Source: Ascarosepion bandense (Eukaryota; Mollusca; Cephalopoda; Sepiida; Sepiidae). From it: a stretch of DNA of 64,000 bases. The stretch lies in assembly GCA_037127315.1 (NCBI GenBank), contig JBBBDQ010000754.1:1468501-1532500 (forward strand). Reading direction: 5' to 3'. Within the stretch, counting starts at the first letter, position 1; each line of letters opens with the position of its first letter. Position numbers and translations under genes: made by a program. Below, in pieces: positions 19,430-28,830 of the stretch. Below the pieces are notes generated by a model. The model did not search any database. It saw nothing but the letters and a program-made list of their open reading frames with translations, and was not told the origin of the DNA.

Positions 19430-19914
19430 TTATTAGGTTATTACAAAAATAATGGCCGATTTTAGAAACATAATTTTATTCTTGAAAAGTTAACCGTAGA
19501 AATGTTGACAAAATACGAGCCTTGAGCATCTATGCACTTCTGCTAACGATAGATAAGGATATTTGTTCCTTTTGATAAAAGTTTTTGGATATGAAGCAAC
19601 GAAATCTTTGAAAGATAATTCCACCTCTAGTTTGCACCTAAAATTTTCACCATTTGAAAATTGAGAATCAATGGGTAAAAGATCTTGAGGATGTCGTAAA
19701 AACACCCTTATCCAAAGTCTGTTAGTTCTTTGCAAAATCATCCTTGCAACAATTTGCCGGGCATTATCGTAGAGCACAATTGAACCATGTCGATTAAACA
19801 ATGCAGGTCTCATTTTTTTTCAGGCGTGCATGCATTTCAGCAAGTTGGTTGCAGTAAAGCTCTGCATTAATGCCCTAAATGGCCCCTAGAAAGCTGTAGC
19901 GAATAACATCTATA
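19430..19914 (-). pseudogene. Mariner transposase, C-terminal half
   Basis: The minus strand encodes VIRYSFLGAI, then NAELYCNQLAEMHARLKK, RPALFNRHGSIVLYDNARQI, VARMILQRTNRLWIRVFLRH, PQDLLPIDSQFSNGENF and DFVASYPKTFIKRNKYPYL. LYDNAR corresponds to the second catalytic Asp segment (LHDNARPH) of mariner transposases, and PIDSQF to the third (SPTDYHFF). The last Asp is present; the intervening HPPYSPDL is degraded. The other half lies at 20693-21215, beyond an inserted LINE. The terminal repeat-like TTATTAGGTTATTACAAAAA is at 19433. Confidence 0.75.
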
Positions 19915-20692
19915 TAGTAATAATAATAACTGCAGATCACCAGACAAACACTATAAACGTTAAGACCTCCTACAGAAGATAGCTCAGAGAGTGACAAGAA
20001 ATGACTACAAAAAAACTGCAAGAAAACCGAATGCATGGTCATCAGCAAAAAGGGGAACCCAATATGCCAAATACATGTCGGGGTTACTAGAATCAAGCAG
20101 GTGCAAAGATTTAAATACCTGGGAAGTGTTCTAACAGAAGACGGAAAGTGCGAAACAGAGATCCGAAGGCGAATTGGCTTGGCGAAAGAAGCATTCCAGA
20201 AGTCTAGTAAAGTATTAAGAAACAGGACAATTTCACTAGAAACAAAGAAGAGAGTACTGGATTGCTATGTGATGTCGGTTCTTCAATATGGCAGTGAATG
20301 TTGGGCATGAAGCAGCTGAAATTCAGTTCTACGGAAGGATGCTGCGGATATCATAGACTGAGCATATGAGCAATGACGAACTTTTGGAAATGATGGAGAC
20401 GAAAAGGAAATTAATATTTAGCATCAGGAAGAGACAACTAAAGTTCATAGGACATGCAATGAGGAAGGAGGGCCTGAAGAACCTGTTATTAACAGGCAAG
20501 ATAGAGCGAAAAAGAGACAGAGGAAAGCAGCGGATGACATATTTGAAGGACTTGATCAGGTGGATGACGGAACGAGGGTTGCATGTTGCAACAGGAGAAA
20601 GCGTACTAAGAGCCTCTAGGGACAGGGAGATGTGGAAAGCCATGATCACCTACGTCCTGAGAGGACATGGCATATAAAAGAAGAAGAAGATG
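19915..20692 (+). pseudogene. RTE-like LINE inserted in the mariner copy
   Basis: Plus-strand frames encode CMVISKKGNPICQIHVGVTR, IKQVQRFKYLGSVLTEDGKC, ETEIRRRIGLAKEAFQKSSK, VLRNRTISLETKKRVLDCYV, SVLQYGSECW, then after a short deletion MLRIS, SIRKRQLKFIGHAMRKEGLK, NLLLTGKIERKRDRGKQRMT, YLKDLIRWMTERGLHVATGE and DREMWKAMITYVLRGHGI. This is the most complete C-terminus of the family here and it ends ATAAAAGAAGAAGAAG. A deletion near 20308 removes the ISSKMKE-EAAEMW segment. RT palm absent. Confidence 0.85.
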
Positions 20693-21215
20693 CAACTTTG
20701 GATTTGGGAAATGTTTTGGGTCGCATTACAATCAAGTCATTGATTACGATTATTATAAAGGATTCACTTTTCATCTCAAGAGAATATTTGGTCAAGAAAT
20801 GGATCATTAATGTAACGCAGTTTGAGCATCGCAGCACACTACAAGTTTTGATTTTCATTGAAATCTTGAAGAATCTATTTATGAGCTTCTTCACCTTGAC
20901 AATACTCTGCAAATGGCGTGAGATTATTAAAATGTTGACAACAAACGTCTGAGATATTTCGCTGACACTCTGACTTCGATTTTGCTCCCCAAACCTTTGC
21001 ACTGATTCGTTGTCAAGACTGCCTGACTGTCCTTTAACTTCTGCAGCTTCAAGGCTCTCATCACGAATACAGAATTTCTGGAACCATCGTCGTACTTTCC
21101 TATCACTTGTGGATACGTTTCCTTATGTTCTATTGACAACAGAAGCAGTTTGGGTGGCGCTGTGCCCAACTTTGAATTCATGCAATAAAAATAAACTAAA
21201 ATCATATTTTCTCAT
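20693..21215 (-). pseudogene. Mariner transposase, N-terminal half
   Basis: Minus strand from 21205: a start Met followed by a degraded tract, LHEFKVGHSATQTASVVN, TYGNVSTSDRKVRRWFQKFC, IRDESLEAAEVKGQSGSLDN, SVQRFGEQNRSQSVSEISQT and LQSIVKVKKLINRFF. This follows the paired helix-turn-helix DNA-binding region of mariner transposases (LYEFKLGHNATEAAR, VQRWFKKFRSGD, GKVKKLDKWVPHEL). Several frameshifts. The C-terminal half is at 19430-19914. Confidence 0.75.
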
Positions 21216-21224
21216 TTTGATTTA

Positions 21225-21575
21225 TTTTTATAATCTTTTCACCCCAGGTAAGGCAGGTATGCACAGGGGTTTGCATAGGGGAAAGTGATGAGAATGAGGG
21301 GTAGGTTATAGGGGATGTCAGGACTAGAGTAATAGACGGATGAGAATACCGGTGTAATAAGGTTGAAGTGGATGGAAAAAAGACCTTGAATGAAAGGACG
21401 CAAGTTAGTGAGCTAGGATATGACTTTTCACATTAAATTTAAACCCCTGGAGATTGTAGCTGTCGGGGAAGCAACTATATGGAAAGGAATTCCAAAGAAG
21501 CTGTTAGTGTAGAAATTGCTATTACATTTTATCGGTTTCACTGTAAAAGGTTAGGACCTAGTTGCTAAAAATGTA
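21225..21575 (-). pseudogene. CR1/L2-like LINE 3' end
   Basis: TTATAATCTTTTCACCCCAG at the left is the reversed 3' tail. The 3' UTR follows, then codons for SFFGIPFHIVASPTATISRG-like C-terminus and LGPNLLQ near 21550. Truncated. Confidence 0.6.
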
Positions 21576-21975
21576 TCTGCAATGTTATTGGGTCTGACCT
21601 AGAATCTCGGTTTCATTCGCTATTCCGCCGCCCTAACGCAGTTTCCATGTGACTTTTCTTTGAATATTTTCATGGCAATTGTTACGACGAATTTTCTGCT
21701 ATGGTGCCTATACCTTTTAAATTTAAATCATGTATAAAGATTGGAGGCATGGTCTTATGCTACAGTGGAAATAGCGAGATATAAATGTCACGTCTATGCT
21801 AAAAAGTTCTTCTGTTACATTTTTACTTGTAGAACGCTCATCCTGCTCTTAAGTCAACTTTGATCTTCAAAAATGTACATGCAATGACAATCGTATTCTC
21901 GTTTCTTCTAAATTTTTGTCAATATATTTTCCTCTTTCATCCATGGGCCAGGGAAGTTAAAAAATAGTAAATAAA
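21576..21975. other. Unassigned stretch
   Basis: No gene or repeat recognised. Confidence 0.45.
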
Positions 21976-22269
21976 GTCCGTCAGTTAAGTGTCATACGTG
22001 AAACACGCTCGAAAGAGACATGACTGACTGGACAGAAGATTATCCCGCAGTAGGTTGTCATTGAATTCTGCAGTAGACTGGTTGCCAGCCAAGGCTATAG
22101 AACCCAATCTGTCGTGTTATTTAAGTCATAACTGAAAGGAAGAGACGGATTATTCCCTTCCCCAAGGATATTTGCGCGTAAGTGAATGCAATGAATTCGA
22201 CTGGAATTCGAACTCGGCTCCCTGATTTCTCGTTCCGAGCCGATAACCACTGCACCACAACGCACATCC
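21976..22269 (-). mobile_element. Family A SINE
   Basis: Tail TCCGTCAGTTAAGTGTCATA with part of the hairpin deleted (CACGCTCGAAAGAGACATGA), full body, and head CACTGCACCACAACGCACAT. Confidence 0.8.
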
Positions 22270-22469
22270 GCGTAAAGAAAGTAGTCACTTATATTAAACT
22301 TCAGTAAGACACAGATGAATCTTATAGCACATATACCGCAGAAAGACGATTTGGAAATGTTGATGAGCACAGGGCAGATTTAAAGGAAGATGGAAGGAAG
22401 ATACAAACGCATAAAAATCAAACGAGTTTGACTAAATAGAAGAGACAAAGGAGAGTAGATTGTGGAGAG

Positions 22470-22820
22470 TGATGGACTTCTTCATCATCTATGTGCCTTG
22501 TGCTTTCAGTACGTAGATGATCATGGACTTCCACGTCTCCCTATCGCTAGTGGCTCTGAGTACACTTTCCTCAGTAACTCTAGGCACCCCGTTCTGTCAT
22601 CCACCAAATCAGGCCCTTCAAATATGTTATCCGCTGCTTTCCTTTGTCACTTTTCCTCTGTATCTGCCCTGTTAGTATCATGTTTTCCAAGCTCTTCTTC
22701 CTCATTGTATCTCCCAGGACCTTTAGTTGTCTCTTCCTGATGCTCAATATTATTTTCCTTTTCCATCCTTTCAAGAACCTCACCATTACTCAAATGCATG
22801 GTCCACGATATCCGCAGTAT
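22470..22820 (-). pseudogene. RTE-like LINE, 3' part (split copy)
   Basis: The minus strand encodes pieces of RISWTMHLSNGEVLERMEKE, SIRKRQLKVLGDTMRKKSLE, NMILTGQIQRKSDKGKQRIT and YLKGLIWWMTERGA. It is interrupted at 22820 by a CR1-like 3' end and resumes at 23081. Confidence 0.75.
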
Positions 22821-23080
22821 AACCCCCAGAAATTTAAATGCAAAGTCAATGCTCATCTACTAACCACTGGACTCTAGCTCTCTCCCCACCTCCGTATAAC
22901 CTTCCCTTTCTCTCCACCTATGTATCTGTCATCGCACCTGCATTCTCAGCTTTCTATTGTTCCTTTCTAACTAGTTTGTACTCCTCACTCTTTTCTAATT
23001 AATCTTTTTACATTTATGTAGCCCCATGCACATCAGTGGCGTTTCCGCCTTGCTCGGGGTGAAATGATTAAAAAAAAAAA
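22821..23080 (+). mobile_element. CR1/L2-like LINE 3' end inserted in the RTE copy
   Basis: Begins in the last codons (KFKCKVNAHLLTTGL, stop), then the whole 3' UTR to GCCTTGCTCGGGGTGAAATGA and an A-run. The RTE consensus is broken here, with AGTATAACC on the left and AGTAACC on the right as a probable target duplication. A very short, young-looking insertion. Confidence 0.8.
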
Positions 23081-23545
23081 AGTAACCTTCTGTAGAATCG
23101 CATTTCAGCTGCTTCAAGTTTTGCCTTCATCTTTGCTGATATTGTCCAGCATTCACTGTCGTATTGAAGAACTGAAATCACGTGGCAATCTAGTACTCCC
23201 TTCTTTGTTTCTAGTGAAAGTTTCCTGTCTCTTAATACTTTACTCAGCTTCTAGAACGCGGCCTTCGCCACACCAATTCATCTTCAGATCTCTGTCATAC
23301 TTTCTGTCTTCTGTTAGAAGAGTTCCTAGGTATTTAAGTTTTTGTACCTGCTTGATTTTAGTATCTCTCAACTGTACTTGGCATTTTGGGTTGCTCTTTT
23401 TGCTGATAACCATGCATTCGTCTTTCTTGCAGTTTATTTTCATCCTATTTTGTTACTCTCTTCAGCTATTTTCTGTAGCAGGTCTTGTAGTTTCCTTTCC
23501 GTGTCAGCAATCAGCACTGTATCGTCTCATGATGGGCTAGGTCCC
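23081..23545 (-). pseudogene. RTE-like LINE, RT C-terminal region (split copy, 5' part)
   Basis: The minus strand gives INCKKDECMVISKKSNPKCQ, VQLRDTKIKQVQKLKYLGTL, LTEDRKYDRD and, in other frames, RRIGVAKAAF and KLSLETKKGVLDCHVISVLQ. Upstream, near 23450-23540, the codons match LIADTERKLQDLLQKIAEES-like RTE sequence. Confidence 0.75.
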
Positions 23546-23725
23546 TAAAAGAAAGGTATATATAAGAAGACTGAACAAAAGTAAAGTGATGGCAGATCAG
23601 AATTTAAGAGATATAACAGAAAGACAAAATTTATAATACAGACAGGCGTTAAAATTGTTAAAAGCCAACTCGCCTACGTCACTAAGGGGCAAGGTACATA
23701 GAAAAAAAGAAGCTCTTGTAAATTG
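23546..23725 (+). repeat. Probable RTE-family 3' terminal fragment
   Basis: Contains CTCGCCTACGTCACTAAGGG followed by an ATAGAAAAAAAGAAG tail, like the ends of other RTE copies (GCCTACGTCCTGAGAGG...). The upstream part is unrecognised. Confidence 0.4.
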
Positions 23726-23747
23726 ATAGTTTTTTTTTTTTTTTTTT

Positions 23748-24672
23748 TTATCATATCACCCCGAGCAAGGCGGTAACGCCACTGAAGCGCAGGGGGCTAC
23801 GTAAGAGTGAAAAGATTAGAAAAGAGAAAGCCGGAAACCACATCCTAAGCAGGAAACAAGGGATGAGCCTCTTCACCTGTTCAATAGACGTGGGTGGAGT
23901 GTGAACCAGGCGATATTTAGTCTATCTACTCCAATTAAACAAAAATAAATAAAAAAAAGGAAAAAGATTGGAAAAGAGAAAGCCGGAAACCACATCCTAA
24001 ATAGGGAACAAGGGATGAGACTCTTCACCTGTTCAATAGACGTGGGTGGAGTGTGAACCGAGCGATAGTTTAGTCTATCGACTCCAATTGAAAAAATAAA
24101 TAAATAAAAGAAAAGAGTGAAAAGATTGGAAAAGAGAAAGCCGGAAACCACATCCTAAACAGGGAACAAAGGATGAGCCTCTTCACCTGTTCAATATACT
24201 TGGGTGAAGGGTGGAGTGTGAACCGGGCGATAGATAGATCTATCTACTCTAACTGAAAAAAAAATAAAAGAAAAGAGTGAAAAGATTGGAAAATAGAAAG
24301 CCGGAAACCACATCCTAAATAGGGAACAAGGGATGAGCCTCTTCACCTGTTCAAGAGATGTGGGTGGAGTGTGAACCGGGCGATAGTTTAGTCTATCTAA
24401 TCCAATTGAAAAAAATAAATAAAAGAAAAGAGTGAAAAGAATGGAAAAGAGAAAGCCGGAAACTACATCCTAAATAGGGAACAAAGGATGAGCCTCTTCA
24501 CCTGTTCAATATACTTGGGTGGAGTGTGAACCGGGCGATAGATAGATCTATCTACTCTAACTGAAAAAAAAAGAAAAGAAAAGAGTGAAAAGATTGGAAA
24601 AGAGAAAGCCGGAAACCACATCCTAAATAGGGAACAAAGGATGAGCCCCTTAACCTGTTCAATAGACGTGTT
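23748..24672 (-). mobile_element. Multimeric SINE family C, six units with one LINE-like tail
   Basis: The marker CCGGAAAC(C/T)ACATCCTAA occurs at 23831, 23983, 24141, 24301, 24456 and 24609, a period of 152-160 bp. On the minus strand five extra 5' modules precede a complete unit, which alone carries the CR1-like tail (23748-23800, reversed CACCCCGAGCAAGGCGGTAA). Units are joined by A/T-rich linkers with AATAAATAAA. Reading frames over it (SVHTPPTSIEQVK...) simply repeat with the DNA. Confidence 0.85.
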
Positions 24673-24925
24673 AGTAGAATAAGATAGTAGAATAAGGTTT
24701 AGGTGAGATAACAAAACAAACGTTTATTAAAAGAGACAAAAGACAGAAAATTGTGGAGAGCGTGATAGTCTACGTCGCTAAAGAACACGGTAGATGTTAG
24801 ACGAATGAACTCAGATAAATGGATTGTAGATCGGAGTTTAGGAGAGGTAACATATGACGTAATTTTTTAGCAGGTACAAAGAACTGAGAAGTGAGTAGAG
24901 CCATGGTCGTAAATCGAAGAAGAAC
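24673..24925 (+). repeat. Probable RTE-family 3' fragment
   Basis: GATAGTCTACGTCGCTAAAG then CACGGTAGATG resembles the terminal codons of the RTE family. The flanks are unrecognised. Confidence 0.35.
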
Positions 24926-24929
24926 AATT

Positions 24930-25210
24930 AGATCGTGTAAATAAAAAAAAACTTAATTGCACGGTCATCAGCAAAAAGAGGAACTCCAAATGCCAAGTGC
25001 AAGTCGGGGGTACAAAAATCAAGCAGGTGCAGAAATTTAAACTGCTGGGGAGTATTCCGAGAGAGATCGGAAAGTGCGACATTGAGATCCGAAGACGCAT
25101 TGGCATGTCCAAGAACGCAATTCAAAATCAAAGAAAAGTATCGAGAGAGAGAAAGATTTTGTTTCAAACAGGGAAACGTGTACCGGACTCTTATGTGATA
25201 TATATCACGA
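24930..25210 (+). pseudogene. RTE-like LINE RT C-terminal fragment
   Basis: Plus strand: ARSSAKRGTPNAK frame-shifted, then QVGGTKIKQVQKFKLLGSIP, EIGKCDIEIRRRIGMSKNAI and KVSRERKILFQTGKRVPDSY. It stops where YVISVLQYG would begin; the following bases are unrelated. Confidence 0.7.
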
Positions 25211-26690
25211 AAGAATGGGGTAACCAGCGAGGATTGAACTCACTAATCAGTTGTAATAGGCGAGAAAAGTTTACTTTTACACGTCGTCCTTGTAAATGGG
25301 CAAATGGTCTATTAAAGTCATATTGCGGTGATCTTTTAGTATGAATAAACATTCGTGTTGTGTTTTGCATCAATAAGTAAACCGTATTTGTACAAGAGAA
25401 AACATGTTTTGGGTAACTTCCGTATGAGTGAAAAGCTGAACAGGATATAACAGGTGTCTATGGAACAAAAATACTTTCCATTAAAGGTAAAATTAAGTGT
25501 AGTCAGGCTCGGTCATACGCTCAACAATCTCACCAAAACATTGCATTAATTTTCGTGAATTGATTTTGTGTGCGCAGTTAAATCTCACTTTTAAATTTAG
25601 AATAGAAATTCGTCTGTCATTAATTTCTTCCGGCTCAAGTGCTCTCTCTTTCTCCCTCCTAATCTCTACATATATAATTTCTTTCTTACAATTGGGTTTT
25701 ATCTCCATGATATCTGGGATCATAGTCTCCAAAATTGTTGTTTTTTTTTTTATTCCTGAGCAACTTTATCGCATACAATTCTTTTCTTTCAGGCAACTGC
25801 GACTTGATTAGTAACGTAAGTGCTTACACCTGGATAACAAGAAGGACATACATAACAGCTGGTTGCATTGCAAACTACTGATGGAGATTGCCAATGAATA
25901 TATCTGTGTACATGTATGTGCGTGCATTTGTGTGTGTGTGTGGCGTTCTGAATTCAAGGATGATTACAGGTTTTGTCGAAGCTCAAAGACATAACTGACT
26001 TTAATTTTTAACTAAAAAACGTAAATATTGTTATAAAGTTATCATTTTCTAAATGTTTATTTATTTTAAATGTTACTTTATATATTGCGATAATTGTATT
26101 TACTTGAAGCGATGAATAGTGATTTTCCAACGGTACCTTAAAGGCCGAAAGTATAGGGTACTATATGAAGCTCAAAACCACAAATCACTTGTAATTGTTC
26201 TTGAGTCACCAGCTCGTTAAACATCCGACCACATCAAGGTATCCAAATGATTTTCTAAGTTTATCATGGTTGTGGCACAAGGCCAAAAGTATGGGGCATC
26301 TAGTAACTTACTATTCAATTTTAATTGATCTAGAGAGACAAACTTCCTATCCACTGAAACACGACGAAGTGCCTTGTATGAAGTTATGTATAAATGGTTT
26401 ATTTTTCTTTCTTTCAACTTTTCAGGCAGTGTTTTTGGTATTATCATCTGTTTTTAAATCTTAATATCGTTTGTCATCTCATATATATATACATTTGATT
26501 TCTTCTTGCACTTTATTATTTTTAATATTTTATTATTTTTTATTTTAATTTTAAATTTAAATTTACATTTGTATCTACATGTAACATTATAATACTTAAT
26601 TTTTTCTTGTTATTAAAAAAGCAGTAACTTAACTTTCTAAGATTTGATTTCCATGAAAATCAAGTGAAGTTAAGTTAAAATCTTTTAAAC
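25211..26690. other. Unassigned AT-rich stretch of about 1.5 kb
   Basis: Contains short GT and AT runs (25924-25945, 26480-26495) but no recognisable gene, RNA or transposon. Frames at 25997-26464 lack known motifs. Confidence 0.4.
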
Positions 26691-26776
26691 TGACAGTTTG
26701 AAATATGCACCTGATGATTGCCTAACGCATGAAATGCCGAGTCGTGACATAGATGGAGGATATATATATATATATA

Positions 26777-27783
26777 CTAGCAGTATAGCCCGGGTTTGTT
26801 CGGGTGTAATGAAAGCTTTAAAGCTAATCCATGGTGCTGGAGCTCAGACCCTTTGGATGTTGGCACGAAAGACTAAAATGCAATAGTTGTTTTCAGTTAA
26901 AGTGAAACCGTAGACTGAAAAGAAAATGAATCGATGTAAGTCAAATTTTGATTTCCTGGTATCGATATTAAAACATTTTTTGCGTTGTAAACTGAATTTT
27001 GAAGCCTAAATAAGTCCTCTGAATAAATAGTATCATGGCTGAGACTATGAACTACAATTATATCTACTTAGAGCCAAAACCGAAGCAAAAACTAAAATAA
27101 AAGGGCTTAAAAAAATACAGACACACAGGCAGATAAACAGACACACAAAAACATCTTGCCTTTTACATGTATATATATATATATATTATTGATTTTCTGC
27201 ACTATTGTAAGAACATCTACTTTGAAACTTCTCAGTATCGTTTCTGATGTCTTTGTCTATGAGTGTATCAAATTTGATTAAAATGGGAGCACTCCTTCTA
27301 TAACCCCATTTTTTCGATTATCGATATTTATCGGGGGTACCTTGACAAAAACCTAGTTAAGATTACTCGCAGACGCTTATAGTCAGTCAGCTAAGTGCCA
27401 TACGTTTTATACGCTTGGGCGATCATGTCTCTTTCGAGACATGACTGACTGGGCAGAAGATTATCCCACAGTAGGTTGCCATTGTTTTCTGTGGTAGACT
27501 GGTTGCCGACCAAGGCTATAGAACCCAATCTGTCCTGCTATATCACCCATAACTGGAAGGAAGAGACGGATTAATACCTTTCCCAAGGGTATTTGCGCGT
27601 AAGTGAATACAATGGATTCAACTGGAATTCGAACTCGGCTCCCCGATTTCTCGTTCCGAGCCGATATCCACTGCACCATAACGCACATCCGACGCTTATA
27701 GTACAACTGTGTAAATTTTCAAAAAAAAATCAGACACACAGACACACACACATAGACAAAGTTACATTTATAAATAAGTTTAA
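26777..27783 (-). mobile_element. Non-autonomous Helitron-like element with nested SINE
   Basis: On the minus strand it starts near 27783 with AACTTATTTATAAATG, followed by CTTTGTCTATGTG, and ends ...CCCGAACAAACCCGGGCTATACTGCTAG at 26777. CTAG with a GC-rich hairpin 10-12 bases upstream is the Helitron 3' signature. A family A SINE (27383-27690) has inserted inside; without it the element would be about 690 bp. It lies next to AT microsatellites, fitting insertion between A and T. No Rep/helicase coding. Confidence 0.65.
27383..27690 (-). mobile_element. Family A SINE with perfect target duplication, inside the Helitron
   Basis: Full length, from tail TCAGTCAGCTAAGTGCC to head CACTGCACCATAACGCACATCC. 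Flanked by GACGCTTATAG at 27372-27382 and again at 27691-27701. The hairpin loop is TTTC on the plus strand, the flipped form relative to most minus-strand copies. Younger than the Helitron it interrupts. Confidence 0.9.
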
Positions 27784-27801
27784 TTAATTAATTTAATTTA
27801 A

Positions 27802-27803
<2 letters not shown>

Positions 27804-27860
<57 letters not shown>
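27804..27860. repeat. (AT)n microsatellite
   Basis: More than 50 bp of pure AT flanking the Helitron 5' end. Confidence 0.95.
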
Positions 27861-27953
27861 TACTCTGTTCATACATTGGAATTGTTTTATTAACAACTGA
27901 GTAATAATACTTTATATGTACACCATTCCCAGATGTATATTTATTAATTCACG

Positions 27954-27956
<3 letters not shown>

Positions 27957-28019
<63 letters not shown>
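27957..28019. repeat. (AT)n(GT)n microsatellite
   Basis: AT run changing to GT. Frames across it ([12 protein letters not shown]) are translation artefacts. Confidence 0.95.
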
Positions 28020-28021
<2 letters not shown>

Positions 28022-28380
28022 TATTTATTTATTCAGAAATTATAACAGAAATATGTTTTATTATCACCACAAAAGTAGCTATTTTGTTTCGACAATACTT
28101 TTGTCTTATCAAGTGATGAAGTTTATTTCAAGTTGTAGAGTTTTAAAAGCCCAACCCCTTAATCAGGGATGCATTGTTGCATAGACGGTGTGGACCAATT
28201 AGAATGAAGTAACTACTAATTTGAAGAGTATGAGAAAAGACTCAAAAAACAATATATATATATTGATTGATTGTTTAATACTTTGTTTTTGGTTATAATC
28301 GGGTTAGACCAGTGCAACATTAGTATTAAAAAGTGCTCAATACAATTATTTTGCAGAACTTTTGAATAGTTTCTATTTTC

Positions 28381-28497
28381 AAACGAGTTATTTTGCTAGC
28401 TAGGTTTCTACCATGGGTAGTGTCTTAAGGCGATTTTTAATAACTAAAAGTATTTAAAATCGCATTGTAGAAACCTAGGTAGCGAAATAACTAGTTT
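28381..28497. repeat. Nested inverted repeat
   Basis: Outer arms of about 31 nt: AGTTATTTTGCTAGCTAGG on the left against CCTAGGTAGCGAAATAACT on the right, continuing through TTTCTAC/GTAGAAA. An inner pair, GCGATTTTTAA/TTTAAAATCGC, lies in the loop. It sits 36 bp downstream (minus strand) of the hammerhead motif. Confidence 0.7.
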
Positions 28498-28532
28498 AAG
28501 ACTAACTTGTTTACAAATGGAATATATTAATA

Positions 28533-28587
28533 GTCATCCGCAGACAGATCTGTTTCGCTGTATCACAGCTCATCAGTACGGTTAGAC
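28533..28587 (-). ncRNA. Hammerhead ribozyme (type I), intact core
   Basis: Minus strand: GTCTAACCGTA, then the core CTGATGA, stem II GCTGT-GAT-ACAGC, GAA, stem III ACAG-AT-CTGT, cleavage base C, then TGCGGATGAC. Stem I pairs CCGTA with TGCGG (one G-T wobble) and closes again GTC/GAC beyond an internal loop. All core bases (C3, U4-A9, G12-A14, H17 = C) are present. Predicted to self-cleave after ...CTGTC. The short stem III is like that of Penelope-associated and Schistosoma hammerheads, which often act as dimers. Confidence 0.8.
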
Positions 28588-28830
28588 ATCATATTGCTTT
28601 TTACTCAGGATTGAAACTCGACCGAATTGGCGTCAGTCGGCAATTGTGTCTCTGAGCTATGGGCGCTCGGTAGAAGGTAGCAGACTTTTAACGTATGATG
28701 TATCATACGCCAGTAATTAGAGTGATCTAATTCATTACTGAATAAACGATGCATAGATGCTAGAGTAGCTACTGTTTTTTCAAAGTCTACCATTCTTCCA
28801 GAGTGCTCAATCAAAGTGTGAGCGCGTAGA
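28533..28830 (-). mobile_element. tRNA-head plus hammerhead short retroelement (copy 1)
   Basis: The minus strand runs from an upstream region (GAAGAATGGTAGACTTTGA, near 28800) through a tRNA-like head (A box region TAGCTCAGAGACA at 28660, B box AGTTTCAATCC near 28615) to a hammerhead ribozyme at its end (28587-28533). The spacing of the two boxes, about 42 bases, suits a Pol III promoter. About 300 bp are shared with 39391-39700. No coding capacity. Such elements resemble the Schistosoma Sm-alpha family in layout, in which a Pol III promoter precedes a hammerhead. Confidence 0.7.

Noticed and set aside
23873..24714. Repeated frames with VHTPPTSIEQVK and FRMWFPAF
   Set aside because: They follow the SINE array unit by unit and appear in the single SINE at 10.7 kb too; the SINE is non-coding.
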